From Bdellovibrionales bacterium (GTDB lineage Bacteria > Bdellovibrionota > Bdellovibrionia > Bdellovibrionales > UBA1609): DNA of 16,810 nt. This document shows positions 8,514 through 16,055 of this stretch, in pieces. The stretch covers positions 1 to 16,810 of the forward strand of contig JAGRAK010000012.1 in the NCBI GenBank assembly GCA_020434645.1, in the 5' to 3' direction. The notes beneath the pieces were generated by a model. The model saw only the letters and a program-made list of their open reading frames with translations, did not search any database and was not told where the DNA came from. Numbering within the stretch: position 1 is the first letter of the stretch; each line of letters begins with the position of its first letter. Position numbers and translations under genes: made by a program.

Positions 8514-8581
8514 GAGATTAAAATATCAACTTTTACGCTCTAACCAATTGAATTCTCACGAACTTCTTGCTACATAGCGTC
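8514..8581. promoter_or_regulatory. Divergent promoter region between ribF and the CHASE2 kinase gene
   Basis: Sixty-eight bases must hold the promoters of both divergent units. Toward ribF, the minus strand has TTGGTT (8542-8547) and TATTTT (8520-8525) with a 16-base spacer, ending six bases from the ATG. Toward the kinase, TTGAAT (8549-8554) and ACATAG/TACATA (about 8571-8577) are weak matches just before the ATG at 8582. Neither start has a Shine-Dalgarno, so short or leaderless transcripts are conceivable. Both promoter assignments are made by eye and are weak. Confidence 0.3.
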
Positions 8582-10474
8582 ATGTCTTCGGAAATTGTCC
8601 GCAATATTAAAGCACGTCTGCTGCTCTCTTCTCGATTTATCTGGAGAAGAAAAGGCCTTTGGCTGCGCGCTATACTGTGCTGGCTAATTGGATTTCTTTT
8701 TATTATTGCTGACCGTGAACATGACTACGACCTGCGTCTCAAAATTAGAGGGGAGCAACCAGCCGACTCAGAAATTGTACTCATACATATTTCAGCAGAC
8801 GAGTGGCAAAAATGGCTGAATAAAAAATCCAGCGATTTTTTTTCTCGCGATTCTAATTATATAACCGATAGTTTTTACTGGGACTCAAAGGCCTGGGCAA
8901 AACTTTTAAATATCATACTTCGCGAAAAACCTATCGCTATCGGAGTCTCTCCCTACTTTGGCGAGAATATAACAATTCAGCACCCTAATGAAACCAACCA
9001 AAAGATATTTTCAGATTCAAGAATTATTTGGGCAAGCCAACTCGACGATGAGGGGCGAATACTCCCTTCTCGTTTTGCTAAAAAATTCAGTTTGAATTCA
9101 GGGCTTAATGAATACTCACCTGACCGAGATGGTATAATCAGACGATTTAACTTTTCAACAGTCAGTATGCCTCACTTTGCATTTCAAATTGCTCGAAAAG
9201 CTCCGAATGCCAAACCGTACAATTGGGACGAACTCAAAAACAATATCCCTGTAATTAATTTTCGAGGAGCCAAAAAAACATTCATTGAAATAAAATTAAC
9301 AGAGCTCACAGATCCTAGCTTTCCGTTACACCTACTGCATGATAAAATTGTATTAATCGGCCTAGCCGAGTTCGGGGAACATAAATACCGTACTCCCACT
9401 GGGGATATGTCGCGAATTGAGCTCGTCGCCAACTTAATTGACAACATTAAAAACGATCGCTGGATAAAAAGGCCTCATCCAATAGTTATTGGTCTCATCT
9501 TGCTTTTCTTTGTTATTGCCTCAGCATGGATGACATCAACTTACCCACAGTTTTTAGCATTTTTCTCAATTTCATTTATTAATCTACTCTACGCCACAAT
9601 TTCAATTTGGATTTTTGATACATTCTATTTTTGGCTGCCCATCTCTTCTGTTCTCTTAACTTCAACCGTAACCTATATTATCTTTTTAAGCTTTCAACTT
9701 ACTCTTAAAGAGTATTTAAATATTCAACTCGAAACAGAACGAGAATTTTTATATGAAGTTGAACAGTTAAAAAATAATTTCTTAAGTCTAATCTCTCACG
9801 ATCTTAAAACTCCAATTGCAAAAATACAGGCCATCTGCGATCGCCTCATCGCTCAGCACACCGATGAGGCGCTCAACCAAGACCTCACATCACTCAGAGA
9901 GGTTGCTACTGAACTTCATCGATACATTCGCACTATTCTTCAAATTACTCGGGTTGAGTCTCGTGACTTTCGAATCAGCAAAGATGCCACAGATATAAAT
10001 GAAATTATTGAGGCCGTAGTGCTTCAACTCGAGCCACTCGCTAAAAATAAAAAAATAAATTTAAGTATGGCGCTTGAACCGATGTTTCTTATTGAAGTCG
10101 ACCAAGTGCTCATTCACGAAGTGATTCTCAATTTAGTTGAAAATGCCATTAAATACAGCCCTGAAGAGGGGCAAGTTAAAATCTCATCTCAAGAGGTTGA
10201 TGACCAAGTTATAATCATGGTAGAAGACACAGGACCAGGCATTCCCGAACAGGAGCAGGCTCAGATCTTTGATAAGTTTTATCGAGGTGAACTTGGCAAG
10301 TCGCAACCAAAGGGCTCCGGATTAGGACTCTATTTGGTGAAATATTTTGTCGAGCTTCACAATGGACGCATTTTTCTAGACAGTAGCGCAAAGCAGGGAA
10401 CAAAAGTTGGCTTCACCCTGCCTATAACAGATAGCCAAAACACTGAGGATTCAAATTATGAAAATCTCTCTTAG
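8582..10474 (+). CDS. CHASE2-domain membrane sensor histidine kinase
   Basis: Inner-membrane sensor kinase of unknown stimulus, 630 residues from ATG at 8582. The order is a basic N-terminus, one membrane segment (about 28-42), an extracytoplasmic CHASE2 domain (about 45-290, with the DYDLRLKIRG opening and the KIVLIG strand near its end), three close membrane segments (about 298-380), a short coiled linker, HisKA with H406 in the SHDLKTP box, and HATPase with N521 in the N-box, G1 DTGPGIP and G2 GSGLGLYL. CHASE2 followed by three helices is the known arrangement for this sensor family. The frame also opens at TTG 8567, but the ATG is preferred; neither has a Shine-Dalgarno. It overlaps the next gene by 17 bases, which marks that regulator as its partner. 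Confidence 0.92.
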   Translation: MSSEIVRNIKARLLLSSRFIWRRKGLWLRAILCWLIGFLFIIADREHDYDLRLKIRGEQPADSEIVLIHISADEWQKWLNKKSSDFFSRDSNYITDSFYWDSKAWAKLLNIILREKPIAIGVSPYFGENITIQHPNETNQKIFSDSRIIWASQLDDEGRILPSRFAKKFSLNSGLNEYSPDRDGIIRRFNFSTVSMPHFAFQIARKAPNAKPYNWDELKNNIPVINFRGAKKTFIEIKLTELTDPSFPLHLLHDKIVLIGLAEFGEHKYRTPTGDMSRIELVANLIDNIKNDRWIKRPHPIVIGLILLFFVIASAWMTSTYPQFLAFFSISFINLLYATISIWIFDTFYFWLPISSVLLTSTVTYIIFLSFQLTLKEYLNIQLETEREFLYEVEQLKNNFLSLISHDLKTPIAKIQAICDRLIAQHTDEALNQDLTSLREVATELHRYIRTILQITRVESRDFRISKDATDINEIIEAVVLQLEPLAKNKKINLSMALEPMFLIEVDQVLIHEVILNLVENAIKYSPEEGQVKISSQEVDDQVIIMVEDTGPGIPEQEQAQIFDKFYRGELGKSQPKGSGLGLYLVKYFVELHNGRIFLDSSAKQGTKVGFTLPITDSQNTEDSNYENLS

Positions 10475-11867
10475 CGTACTAATAGTTGATGATGAGCCAG
10501 TACTCATTCAATCGATCGTCTCGATATTAAAAAACACACTGACCGAGTATGATTGGACAATTGTTGAAGCCAGTAATGGCAAACAAGCCCTAGACGCCGT
10601 TCGCGCCAACACATTCGATCTCGTCTTAATGGACGTCAGAATGCCCGAAATGAACGGGATTGACGCGCTCAAAGCTATTAAAGAAATTGATCCGCGCATT
10701 TTTGTTGTGATTATGACCGCTCATAGCAATTTGCAAGACGCCATTGCCGCGATAAAATATGGAGCATTTGATTATACTGAAAAACCAATTGACCCCGATA
10801 AGCTCGCCGCACTCGTCAAAAAAGCAATCGAAACTAAAGAAATGGTATCAAATCTTACAATTTCAAATCCAATACTTGATGACGATATTGATAGTAAATT
10901 TGTTGGCACATCAGACAAAATGAAAGAGATATTCAATCTTATTAGCCGACTAGCAAATGTCGACACCACTGTGCTCATTCGCGGTGAAAATGGTACAGGC
11001 AAAGAACTTGTTGCTCGCGCCATACATTACAACTCTCCACATAAACATGGACCATTTGTTGCCATCAACTGTGGCGCAATACCCGAAAACCTTATGGAGA
11101 GCGAACTTTTCGGGCATGAACGTGGTGCCTTTACTGGTGCAGTTGATCGAAAAATTGGGAAGTTTCAATTAGCCAACAAGGGGACTTTGTTCTTAGATGA
11201 GGTCGGAGAATTACGACCAGACCTTCAAGTTAAGTTGCTGCGAGTTCTACAAGAGAAGAAATTTATGCCCGTCGGGAGCAATCGAGAGGTTCGATCAAGT
11301 GCGCGCATTATAACAGCAACCAATCGTAATTTAGAAAAAATGATTGAAGAAAATGAATTTAGAGAAGATTTTTTCTATCGCTTAAATGTTATGCCGATTT
11401 TTCTACCACCTCTACGAGAACGCTTGGCTGATATTGACGGCCTTATCGCTTTTTTCATCTCTAAATTTTCAAAAAAACTCAATCGTGCCATAACCGGAGT
11501 CTCGCCTGAAGCACTAGAAATGATTAAAAAGTATCGGTGGCCTGGCAATATTCGTGAATTAGAAAATGTTATTGAGCGCGCGTTTATAGTAGAAAACAGC
11601 AATCTCATCACCGTCGACAGCCTACCTGAAAATATAATAATGGACGCGAAAAATCGCACGAGCATTCCTCTGAGCGGCAAATACAGCGGACCGTTAGACT
11701 ATGACAGTTTTAAAGAAGCCGCTGAAAAAGAATTTATTGAAAGTGCACTTCGCGCCAATAGCGGAAAAATTAATAAAACTGTAGCGCATGCTAATATCCC
11801 AAAAAATACGCTCTTACGTAAAATTAAAAAATACAATATTGATGTCAGTAAGTTTGTGAAGGGCTAA
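10458..11867 (+). CDS. NtrC-type sigma-54-dependent response regulator paired with the CHASE2 kinase
   Basis: Complete enhancer-binding protein of 469 residues. The receiver (about 5-125) has D11/D12, phospho-acceptor D59, T87 and K109. The AAA+ domain (about 148-380) has Walker A GENGTGKE at 176-183, an intact GAFTGA at 223-228, Walker B LFLDE and an arginine-finger region with REDFFYRLNV. The C-terminal Fis-like HTH (about 420-462) contains NKTVAHANIPKNTLLRKIKKY. The start ATG sits inside the kinase gene, preceded by GAGG about ten bases upstream. The target genes are unknown. It is clearly distinct from PilR at the other end of the window, so two sigma-54 activators lie within 12 kb. Its 3' end overlaps the convergent glycosyltransferase by 23 bases. 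Confidence 0.95.
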   Translation: MKISLSVLIVDDEPVLIQSIVSILKNTLTEYDWTIVEASNGKQALDAVRANTFDLVLMDVRMPEMNGIDALKAIKEIDPRIFVVIMTAHSNLQDAIAAIKYGAFDYTEKPIDPDKLAALVKKAIETKEMVSNLTISNPILDDDIDSKFVGTSDKMKEIFNLISRLANVDTTVLIRGENGTGKELVARAIHYNSPHKHGPFVAINCGAIPENLMESELFGHERGAFTGAVDRKIGKFQLANKGTLFLDEVGELRPDLQVKLLRVLQEKKFMPVGSNREVRSSARIITATNRNLEKMIEENEFREDFFYRLNVMPIFLPPLRERLADIDGLIAFFISKFSKKLNRAITGVSPEALEMIKKYRWPGNIRELENVIERAFIVENSNLITVDSLPENIIMDAKNRTSIPLSGKYSGPLDYDSFKEAAEKEFIESALRANSGKINKTVAHANIPKNTLLRKIKKYNIDVSKFVKG

Positions 11868-12978
11868 TCGATCCTGCTACCGGAGCTTTTCTGCGCAAAA
11901 GATCAACGCCCTCAATCACATCATGAGCTGAAATCTTTTTCATGCAATCATGTGTTTTTATCGGACAAACATTATGCCCATGTCGCCCACATGGGCGGCA
12001 TGGCAGATCCACTTGCGCAATGTAAGACAATTCACTCCAAGGACGAAAACCCAAATCTAAAGTTGTCGGACCAAATATCCCCACAACTGGGCGTCCTGCC
12101 GCCACCGCCATGTGCATCGGGCCACTGTCATTTGCGACCACAACCTCTGCATGTGACAATAAAGCATGTAGAGACAATAAATCCGTTTCACCAGCAAGGG
12201 AGCGAACATCTACTCGCCCTGCAGAAGCCGCCGCCAAATGTTCAATCTCCTTACAATAAGAAGCCTCAGACGGAGCACCGACGATATACACATTCAGTGC
12301 CCGCTCAGACAATAGATGTACAAGCTCAGAAAACCCAGAAGAGCTCCAACGTTTCGTCGCCCACTGACTCGCTGGAGCTATAACCGCATAGGGTCGTTGC
12401 AATTTAAATTTTGAAGTCACATCATGAACAAGCGCAACATCAGGCTCAACCAGCAATGAAAGGTCTGTCGATATCTGATGAGGCCAAGATGCAATAGTCG
12501 ATCTCTTTGACGAATTATAATAGCTTTTATCTAATCTTAATTTTTCTAGTCTCTCTGCGAGATGAGTATCTACGGGCGCTAGCAGCTGTAAAACGCGCAA
12601 AGCTTCGGGCAAATCTGTATTTCGCTTAACGCGAATATCAAAAAATGATTTGTTCCACCAACGAGCAAAAGTAATTTTTTTATTAGCTCTAATTGATTTT
12701 AGCATCCATGCTGATCGAAATGACTGATGCGGACAAAACAAATGATCGATTTTATATGATGAAATAAACGAATAAAAATTTTCACTCGACACTGCATCTT
12801 TTTTGTCGAGCTCAAAAACCTCATCTACTAATTTATTTTTTAAGAAGAATGAACCCAGGCCTTTTCGACAAACCAGTATCAGAGGCTGCTCAGGCCACTT
12901 TCTCTTGACGTGTCGCAAGAGTGGGATACTGAGCAAGAGGTCTCCGAGAAAGGCGGTGTGAAAGACGACATTAACCAT
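11845..12978 (-). CDS. Family 9 glycosyltransferase (ADP-heptose:LPS heptosyltransferase-like), second of a pair
   Basis: Probably transfers heptose or a related sugar to the LPS core on the cytoplasmic face of the inner membrane. It has 377 residues. The N-terminal acceptor domain opens with FHTAFLGDLLLSIPLL and keeps D13, at the position of the catalytic Asp of WaaC/WaaF. The C-terminal donor domain has ASQWATKRW near 203-211 and the NDSGPMHMA signature at 283-291. A Cys cluster follows (C327, C330, C338, C345), as in many WaaF-like proteins. The ATG at 12978 is fixed by the conserved N-terminus and lies 100 bases inside the upstream glycosyltransferase gene. The last twelve or so residues look unconserved. 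The exact acceptor and sugar cannot be read from sequence. Confidence 0.88.
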   Translation of the reverse strand: MVNVVFHTAFLGDLLLSIPLLRHVKRKWPEQPLILVCRKGLGSFFLKNKLVDEVFELDKKDAVSSENFYSFISSYKIDHLFCPHQSFRSAWMLKSIRANKKITFARWWNKSFFDIRVKRNTDLPEALRVLQLLAPVDTHLAERLEKLRLDKSYYNSSKRSTIASWPHQISTDLSLLVEPDVALVHDVTSKFKLQRPYAVIAPASQWATKRWSSSGFSELVHLLSERALNVYIVGAPSEASYCKEIEHLAAASAGRVDVRSLAGETDLLSLHALLSHAEVVVANDSGPMHMAVAAGRPVVGIFGPTTLDLGFRPWSELSYIAQVDLPCRPCGRHGHNVCPIKTHDCMKKISAHDVIEGVDLLRRKAPVAGSISPSQTY

Positions 12979-14069
12979 TGAGCACCAAGTTTCACTCCAT
13001 CTACTATTTGGTTTAAATCTACAAGATCATAGCACATTGGGGATTTATGACAAGATCGCTTCCAGCATGGGCTGCATGTCGCCCTTGAGATGACACTCAC
13101 TCCATGTTCATACAAATCGATTTCATGAGCGCAGGTCGGACCAAACCAGGCCACCGTCCATTTATTTAGCCCAATAGCCATATGCATTCCCAAGCTATCA
13201 CCGGTTACAACAACATCACATGCCTGCACGCTAACAAGTCCATCTCGCAAACCCGCATGAGTTGGTGAAGAAATCACATTGAGCCCATAGGCAATTTTCT
13301 GATTTCGCTTTTCATCCTCTGGCCCGCCAAGTAAAACCACTCGAAAACCGTGATGGTCCAATCGAATAATTAAATCACGATGTGCCTCTATTGACAGTTT
13401 TTTGTAACTTATAACATCACTGCATCCCGTATTGAGGCCCACCACCAGTTGGCCTGAGGGCGCCCATTCAGCGCGACGAGAGATCGCCATCGCCCGCTCT
13501 TTATCTGTGAGGTGAACATGATAAGGATCCCTTTTATAATCCAGTTCCAGCGCTTCAGTTACGAGTTGAATTTCTGATTTCTTGTTTATAAAAAACTTTT
13601 TTTGATTTGATAGACCAAGTTCCCAAAGTTCTGCCGCTGCTGCTGTTGCAGGCTGAATTGCACCGCTCACGGCGTTCACGCTAAAACCAAAAACTTGATT
13701 TACTGTCGTTGAGCAAATAATACCATAGGCCACTTGAGATTTATCAATACAAAAGCCCACATCAAATCGCAAAGCTTTAAGCGCAAGCAAACTGTCTTGA
13801 TCAGTCGTGAGCACACGATCTATAAGTGGGTGATCTTTTAATAACATATGAGCCGGCTTTTCGGTGACCCACGTGAGATGTGCCCCCGGATACTTGCGAT
13901 GAATTGATGCCAAAAGGGCTGTTGAGCGCACAACAGCCCCCAAAGCCCCTAGATGAATAAGTAATATTCGCTTACTTGGTATAGATTGAGAAGGGCATGC
14001 GCTATCGCAAGTCTCGTTTTTTTGACATGGCTTATAACCTGTAAAATGTCGGCAATTCGTATTGGGCAT
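12879..14069 (-). CDS. Cys-rich family 9 glycosyltransferase with the catalytic Asp replaced by Ala
   Basis: Heptosyltransferase-superfamily protein of 396 residues. A 30-residue N-terminal extension carries four cysteines (C6, C15, C21, C25), a pattern I recall from a deltaproteobacterial GT9 subgroup. The acceptor domain begins at about 33 with LIHLGALGAVVRSTALL, where A45 stands at the usual GALGD aspartate. The donor domain has TGDSLGMHMA at 289-298 and WFGPT. A second cluster (C332, C335, C340, C346) follows. Residues after about 363 are translated from DNA that also encodes the start of the next gene, and they resemble nothing in the family. Start ATG at 14069 has no clear Shine-Dalgarno and follows the DUF3108 gene by 46 bases. 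It may be an inactive or altered transferase; its substrate is unknown. Confidence 0.85.
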   Translation of the reverse strand: MPNTNCRHFTGYKPCQKNETCDSACPSQSIPSKRILLIHLGALGAVVRSTALLASIHRKYPGAHLTWVTEKPAHMLLKDHPLIDRVLTTDQDSLLALKALRFDVGFCIDKSQVAYGIICSTTVNQVFGFSVNAVSGAIQPATAAAAELWELGLSNQKKFFINKKSEIQLVTEALELDYKRDPYHVHLTDKERAMAISRRAEWAPSGQLVVGLNTGCSDVISYKKLSIEAHRDLIIRLDHHGFRVVLLGGPEDEKRNQKIAYGLNVISSPTHAGLRDGLVSVQACDVVVTGDSLGMHMAIGLNKWTVAWFGPTCAHEIDLYEHGVSVISRATCSPCWKRSCHKSPMCYDLVDLNQIVDGVKLGAQWLMSSFTPPFSETSCSVSHSCDTSRESGLSSL

Positions 14070-14115
14070 GTCTTTATTATGCCAGAGCGGAGGTGTTTTC
14101 CCATTCTACGAAGGG

Positions 14116-15159
14116 CTAGTTCTCTCTCAAACCACGCTCAATAGATTTTACTTTACCGACGAGTGTCCCGATTTTAATCTTAGACTCTATTCGCACTATA
14201 AACTTACGGTCATCATCAGTTAACCAAAAGAGATTCTCACCGGTTGGCTTAAACTGATCTTCTAGCTCAAAGGTGGGTCTAACAACAACAGTATTCAACT
14301 CTCCAATTTTTGTACTGAGCTTCTCGCGACGAAGAACTTCTGCATGAAATAAATAATTTTTACCGTTATCGGCCACACGAAATGCAAACTTCTTGCCCGG
14401 AGTTAAAGGGAAGGCCCTGAGATAAAACAAAGCACTGATGATATTCTGCGTGTACGCTTCAATATCCCACACTAATTTTTTCTTATCTTCTTTACCGTCC
14501 TTTTTTATTGTTTTTTCCCAATAGGTGGCTTCATTTTTAGTCCAATCGAAATAGGCTCTCGCCTCTTTACGTCGAGCCGTCTCTTTTGACTCTGAAGAAT
14601 AAGTTATGGGGATCATGTTTTCAAAATCAACAAAAGTTTCAGCACTATTATCAACTGCATAGAAGAGAGAAAACATTTTAGTAGATTTAATATCTAGCGA
14701 GAAGTTGTATGCCTTTTTCCCATTCACGACCTTATATGGCTCAACATTAAGTGATAAGTCCCCGGCCTCAACATTAAAATAATTCACACCTAAAACAACT
14801 TTCTCTCCAACTCCATATGGGTCTACTATCGGGCGGCGTAAAATAAAGCCCTCAGCCCCTTCGATTGCCGGCTCATGTTTTTTATCGCCTTCTACCGTGG
14901 GCTGTGTTGCGGCAGTGCTGGACGCCTTTATTTCTACCTCTGGCTTGCTCTTCTTGCTTAGATCAGATTTTTTTATTCGCTTCGGGGTTTTTGGAATTGT
15001 TTTTTCTTCTGGAATAGAGTCAACAGTTACGACCTTCGCATACTCTTCATTAATATCTTTAAAACGAGCGTTATTGTCTTCCATAACCCTCTTCGTTGTA
15101 CAGCCAACGACTATAAAAAGAAACAAACCATATATAAGTTTTTGCATATGTGCTCTCAT
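14116..15159 (-). CDS. DUF3108 lipoprotein
   Basis: Secreted lipoprotein of unknown function, 347 residues from ATG at 15159. A short hydrophobic signal ends in the lipobox VVGC (Cys20), and the residue after Cys is Thr, which would send it to the outer membrane under the E. coli rule. A Lys/Pro/Glu-rich linker (about 25-100) leads to a DUF3108 domain (about 110-345). This shows the family's features: VLGVNYFNVEAGD, the NIISALFYLRAFPL segment, and PTGENLFWLTDDDRK before a final strand with VRIESKIKIGTLVG. ATG 15159 overlaps the upstream stop (TAATG). An in-frame ATG at 15147, preceded by GAGAG and giving a more typical signal peptide, is the likelier real start. Its position between lipid A and LPS-core genes suggests an envelope or LPS-related role, which is inference only. 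Confidence 0.85.
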   Translation of the reverse strand: MRAHMQKLIYGLFLFIVVGCTTKRVMEDNNARFKDINEEYAKVVTVDSIPEEKTIPKTPKRIKKSDLSKKSKPEVEIKASSTAATQPTVEGDKKHEPAIEGAEGFILRRPIVDPYGVGEKVVLGVNYFNVEAGDLSLNVEPYKVVNGKKAYNFSLDIKSTKMFSLFYAVDNSAETFVDFENMIPITYSSESKETARRKEARAYFDWTKNEATYWEKTIKKDGKEDKKKLVWDIEAYTQNIISALFYLRAFPLTPGKKFAFRVADNGKNYLFHAEVLRREKLSTKIGELNTVVVRPTFELEDQFKPTGENLFWLTDDDRKFIVRIESKIKIGTLVGKVKSIERGLREN

Positions 15160-16055
15160 TAATGTTTATATTTCTTCCATCGTCTGTGTACCCACATCCA
15201 TTGCTCAGGATAAAGCCTAACCCATTCTTCGATTTTATCGCAGTAACTCTGCGTCATATTTTGCAACATTATATCTTTATTTTCTACCTCGCTGCCCGCA
15301 TAAACAATTTCAGGCTCAAAAACAAGACCCGTTCGCCCATCGGGCTTACGATAAGTGTATATGGGCACAACCGCGGCACCTGATCGATCGGCCAGCAAAG
15401 AGAGCCCCACCGGAGTACCGGTCTCATAACCAAAAAATTTTGTCTTTATACCTATTGGTGGCCCCATAAACTGGTCTAATACAAAAACCACTATTTTATT
15501 TTTTTTGAGTAACTTTAAAATAGCAAGTGCGCTCCCACGGTCTGAAATAAATTGTGATCCTAAGCTCTGACGTGTCTCAAACCAGAGATCATTTAACCAC
15601 CTGAGCTTAAATTCTTTTGAAATTATATGAAGCTGAATCCCATGAAGTGCAAGCCCAACAGTCCCCCAGTCACCATTGCCTATATGTGCAGATAGTAAAC
15701 AGACCCCACGACCTTTATTTAGAGCATTTTCTAAATGCTCTAGACCCTGAATATCAAAGTGGTCTTTCCACTGACTTTTTTCATTCACTGTTGAAGCCAC
15801 CACCGGAATTCTTAAAAACTCAATAAATGAGCGACCTAAATTGCAAACTGAAGCCCGAGCCACACTCACTCGCTTGCTTTCTGCCCAATTCGGAAAGCAT
15901 CGCTTCAGATTATCTAAGGCTACTTTTCTACGTATACGCAAAAGATCAAACCAAAGAAGGCCAATCATATCACCAAATAAAAGCTGAACTCTTATTGGCA
16001 ATAATGCAAAAACTCGAGAGAGAGTTCTAACGACAAATAGAGAGAATTTTTTCAT
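15159..16055 (-). CDS. LpxL/LpxM-family (HtrB-type) lipid A acyltransferase
   Basis: Inner-membrane enzyme of the lysophospholipid-acyltransferase family that adds a secondary acyl chain to the lipid A precursor. It has 298 residues, close to the usual length. There is one hydrophobic N-terminal segment (about 15-40). The catalytic HX4D motif is at H124-D129 (SAHIGNGDW). Further conserved blocks are FVLDQ, GPPIGIKTKFFG and the PVGLSLLADRSGAAVVPIY stretch. The ATG at 16055 lies inside the end of lpxK (29-base overlap), preceded by AAGGG about eleven bases upstream. Which position it acylates (LpxL-like or LpxM-like) and with what chain cannot be told from sequence. Confidence 0.92.
   Translation of the reverse strand: MKKFSLFVVRTLSRVFALLPIRVQLLFGDMIGLLWFDLLRIRRKVALDNLKRCFPNWAESKRVSVARASVCNLGRSFIEFLRIPVVASTVNEKSQWKDHFDIQGLEHLENALNKGRGVCLLSAHIGNGDWGTVGLALHGIQLHIISKEFKLRWLNDLWFETRQSLGSQFISDRGSALAILKLLKKNKIVVFVLDQFMGPPIGIKTKFFGYETGTPVGLSLLADRSGAAVVPIYTYRKPDGRTGLVFEPEIVYAGSEVENKDIMLQNMTQSYCDKIEEWVRLYPEQWMWVHRRWKKYKH

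Noticed and set aside
8567..8581. TTG start for the CHASE2 kinase
   Set aside because: No Shine-Dalgarno favours it over the in-frame ATG five codons later, and the extra residues are not part of any domain.
11886..11901. CTTTT / AAAAG hairpin near the convergent gene ends as a terminator
   Set aside because: The stem is only five mostly A-T pairs with no run of T after it on either strand, and it lies within a coding region.
11952..12383. 143-codon plus-strand open frame with many His/Pro/Gln residues
   Set aside because: It lies fully antisense to the conserved donor domain of the second glycosyltransferase. Its composition is that of a reverse-frame shadow and it has no recognisable domain.
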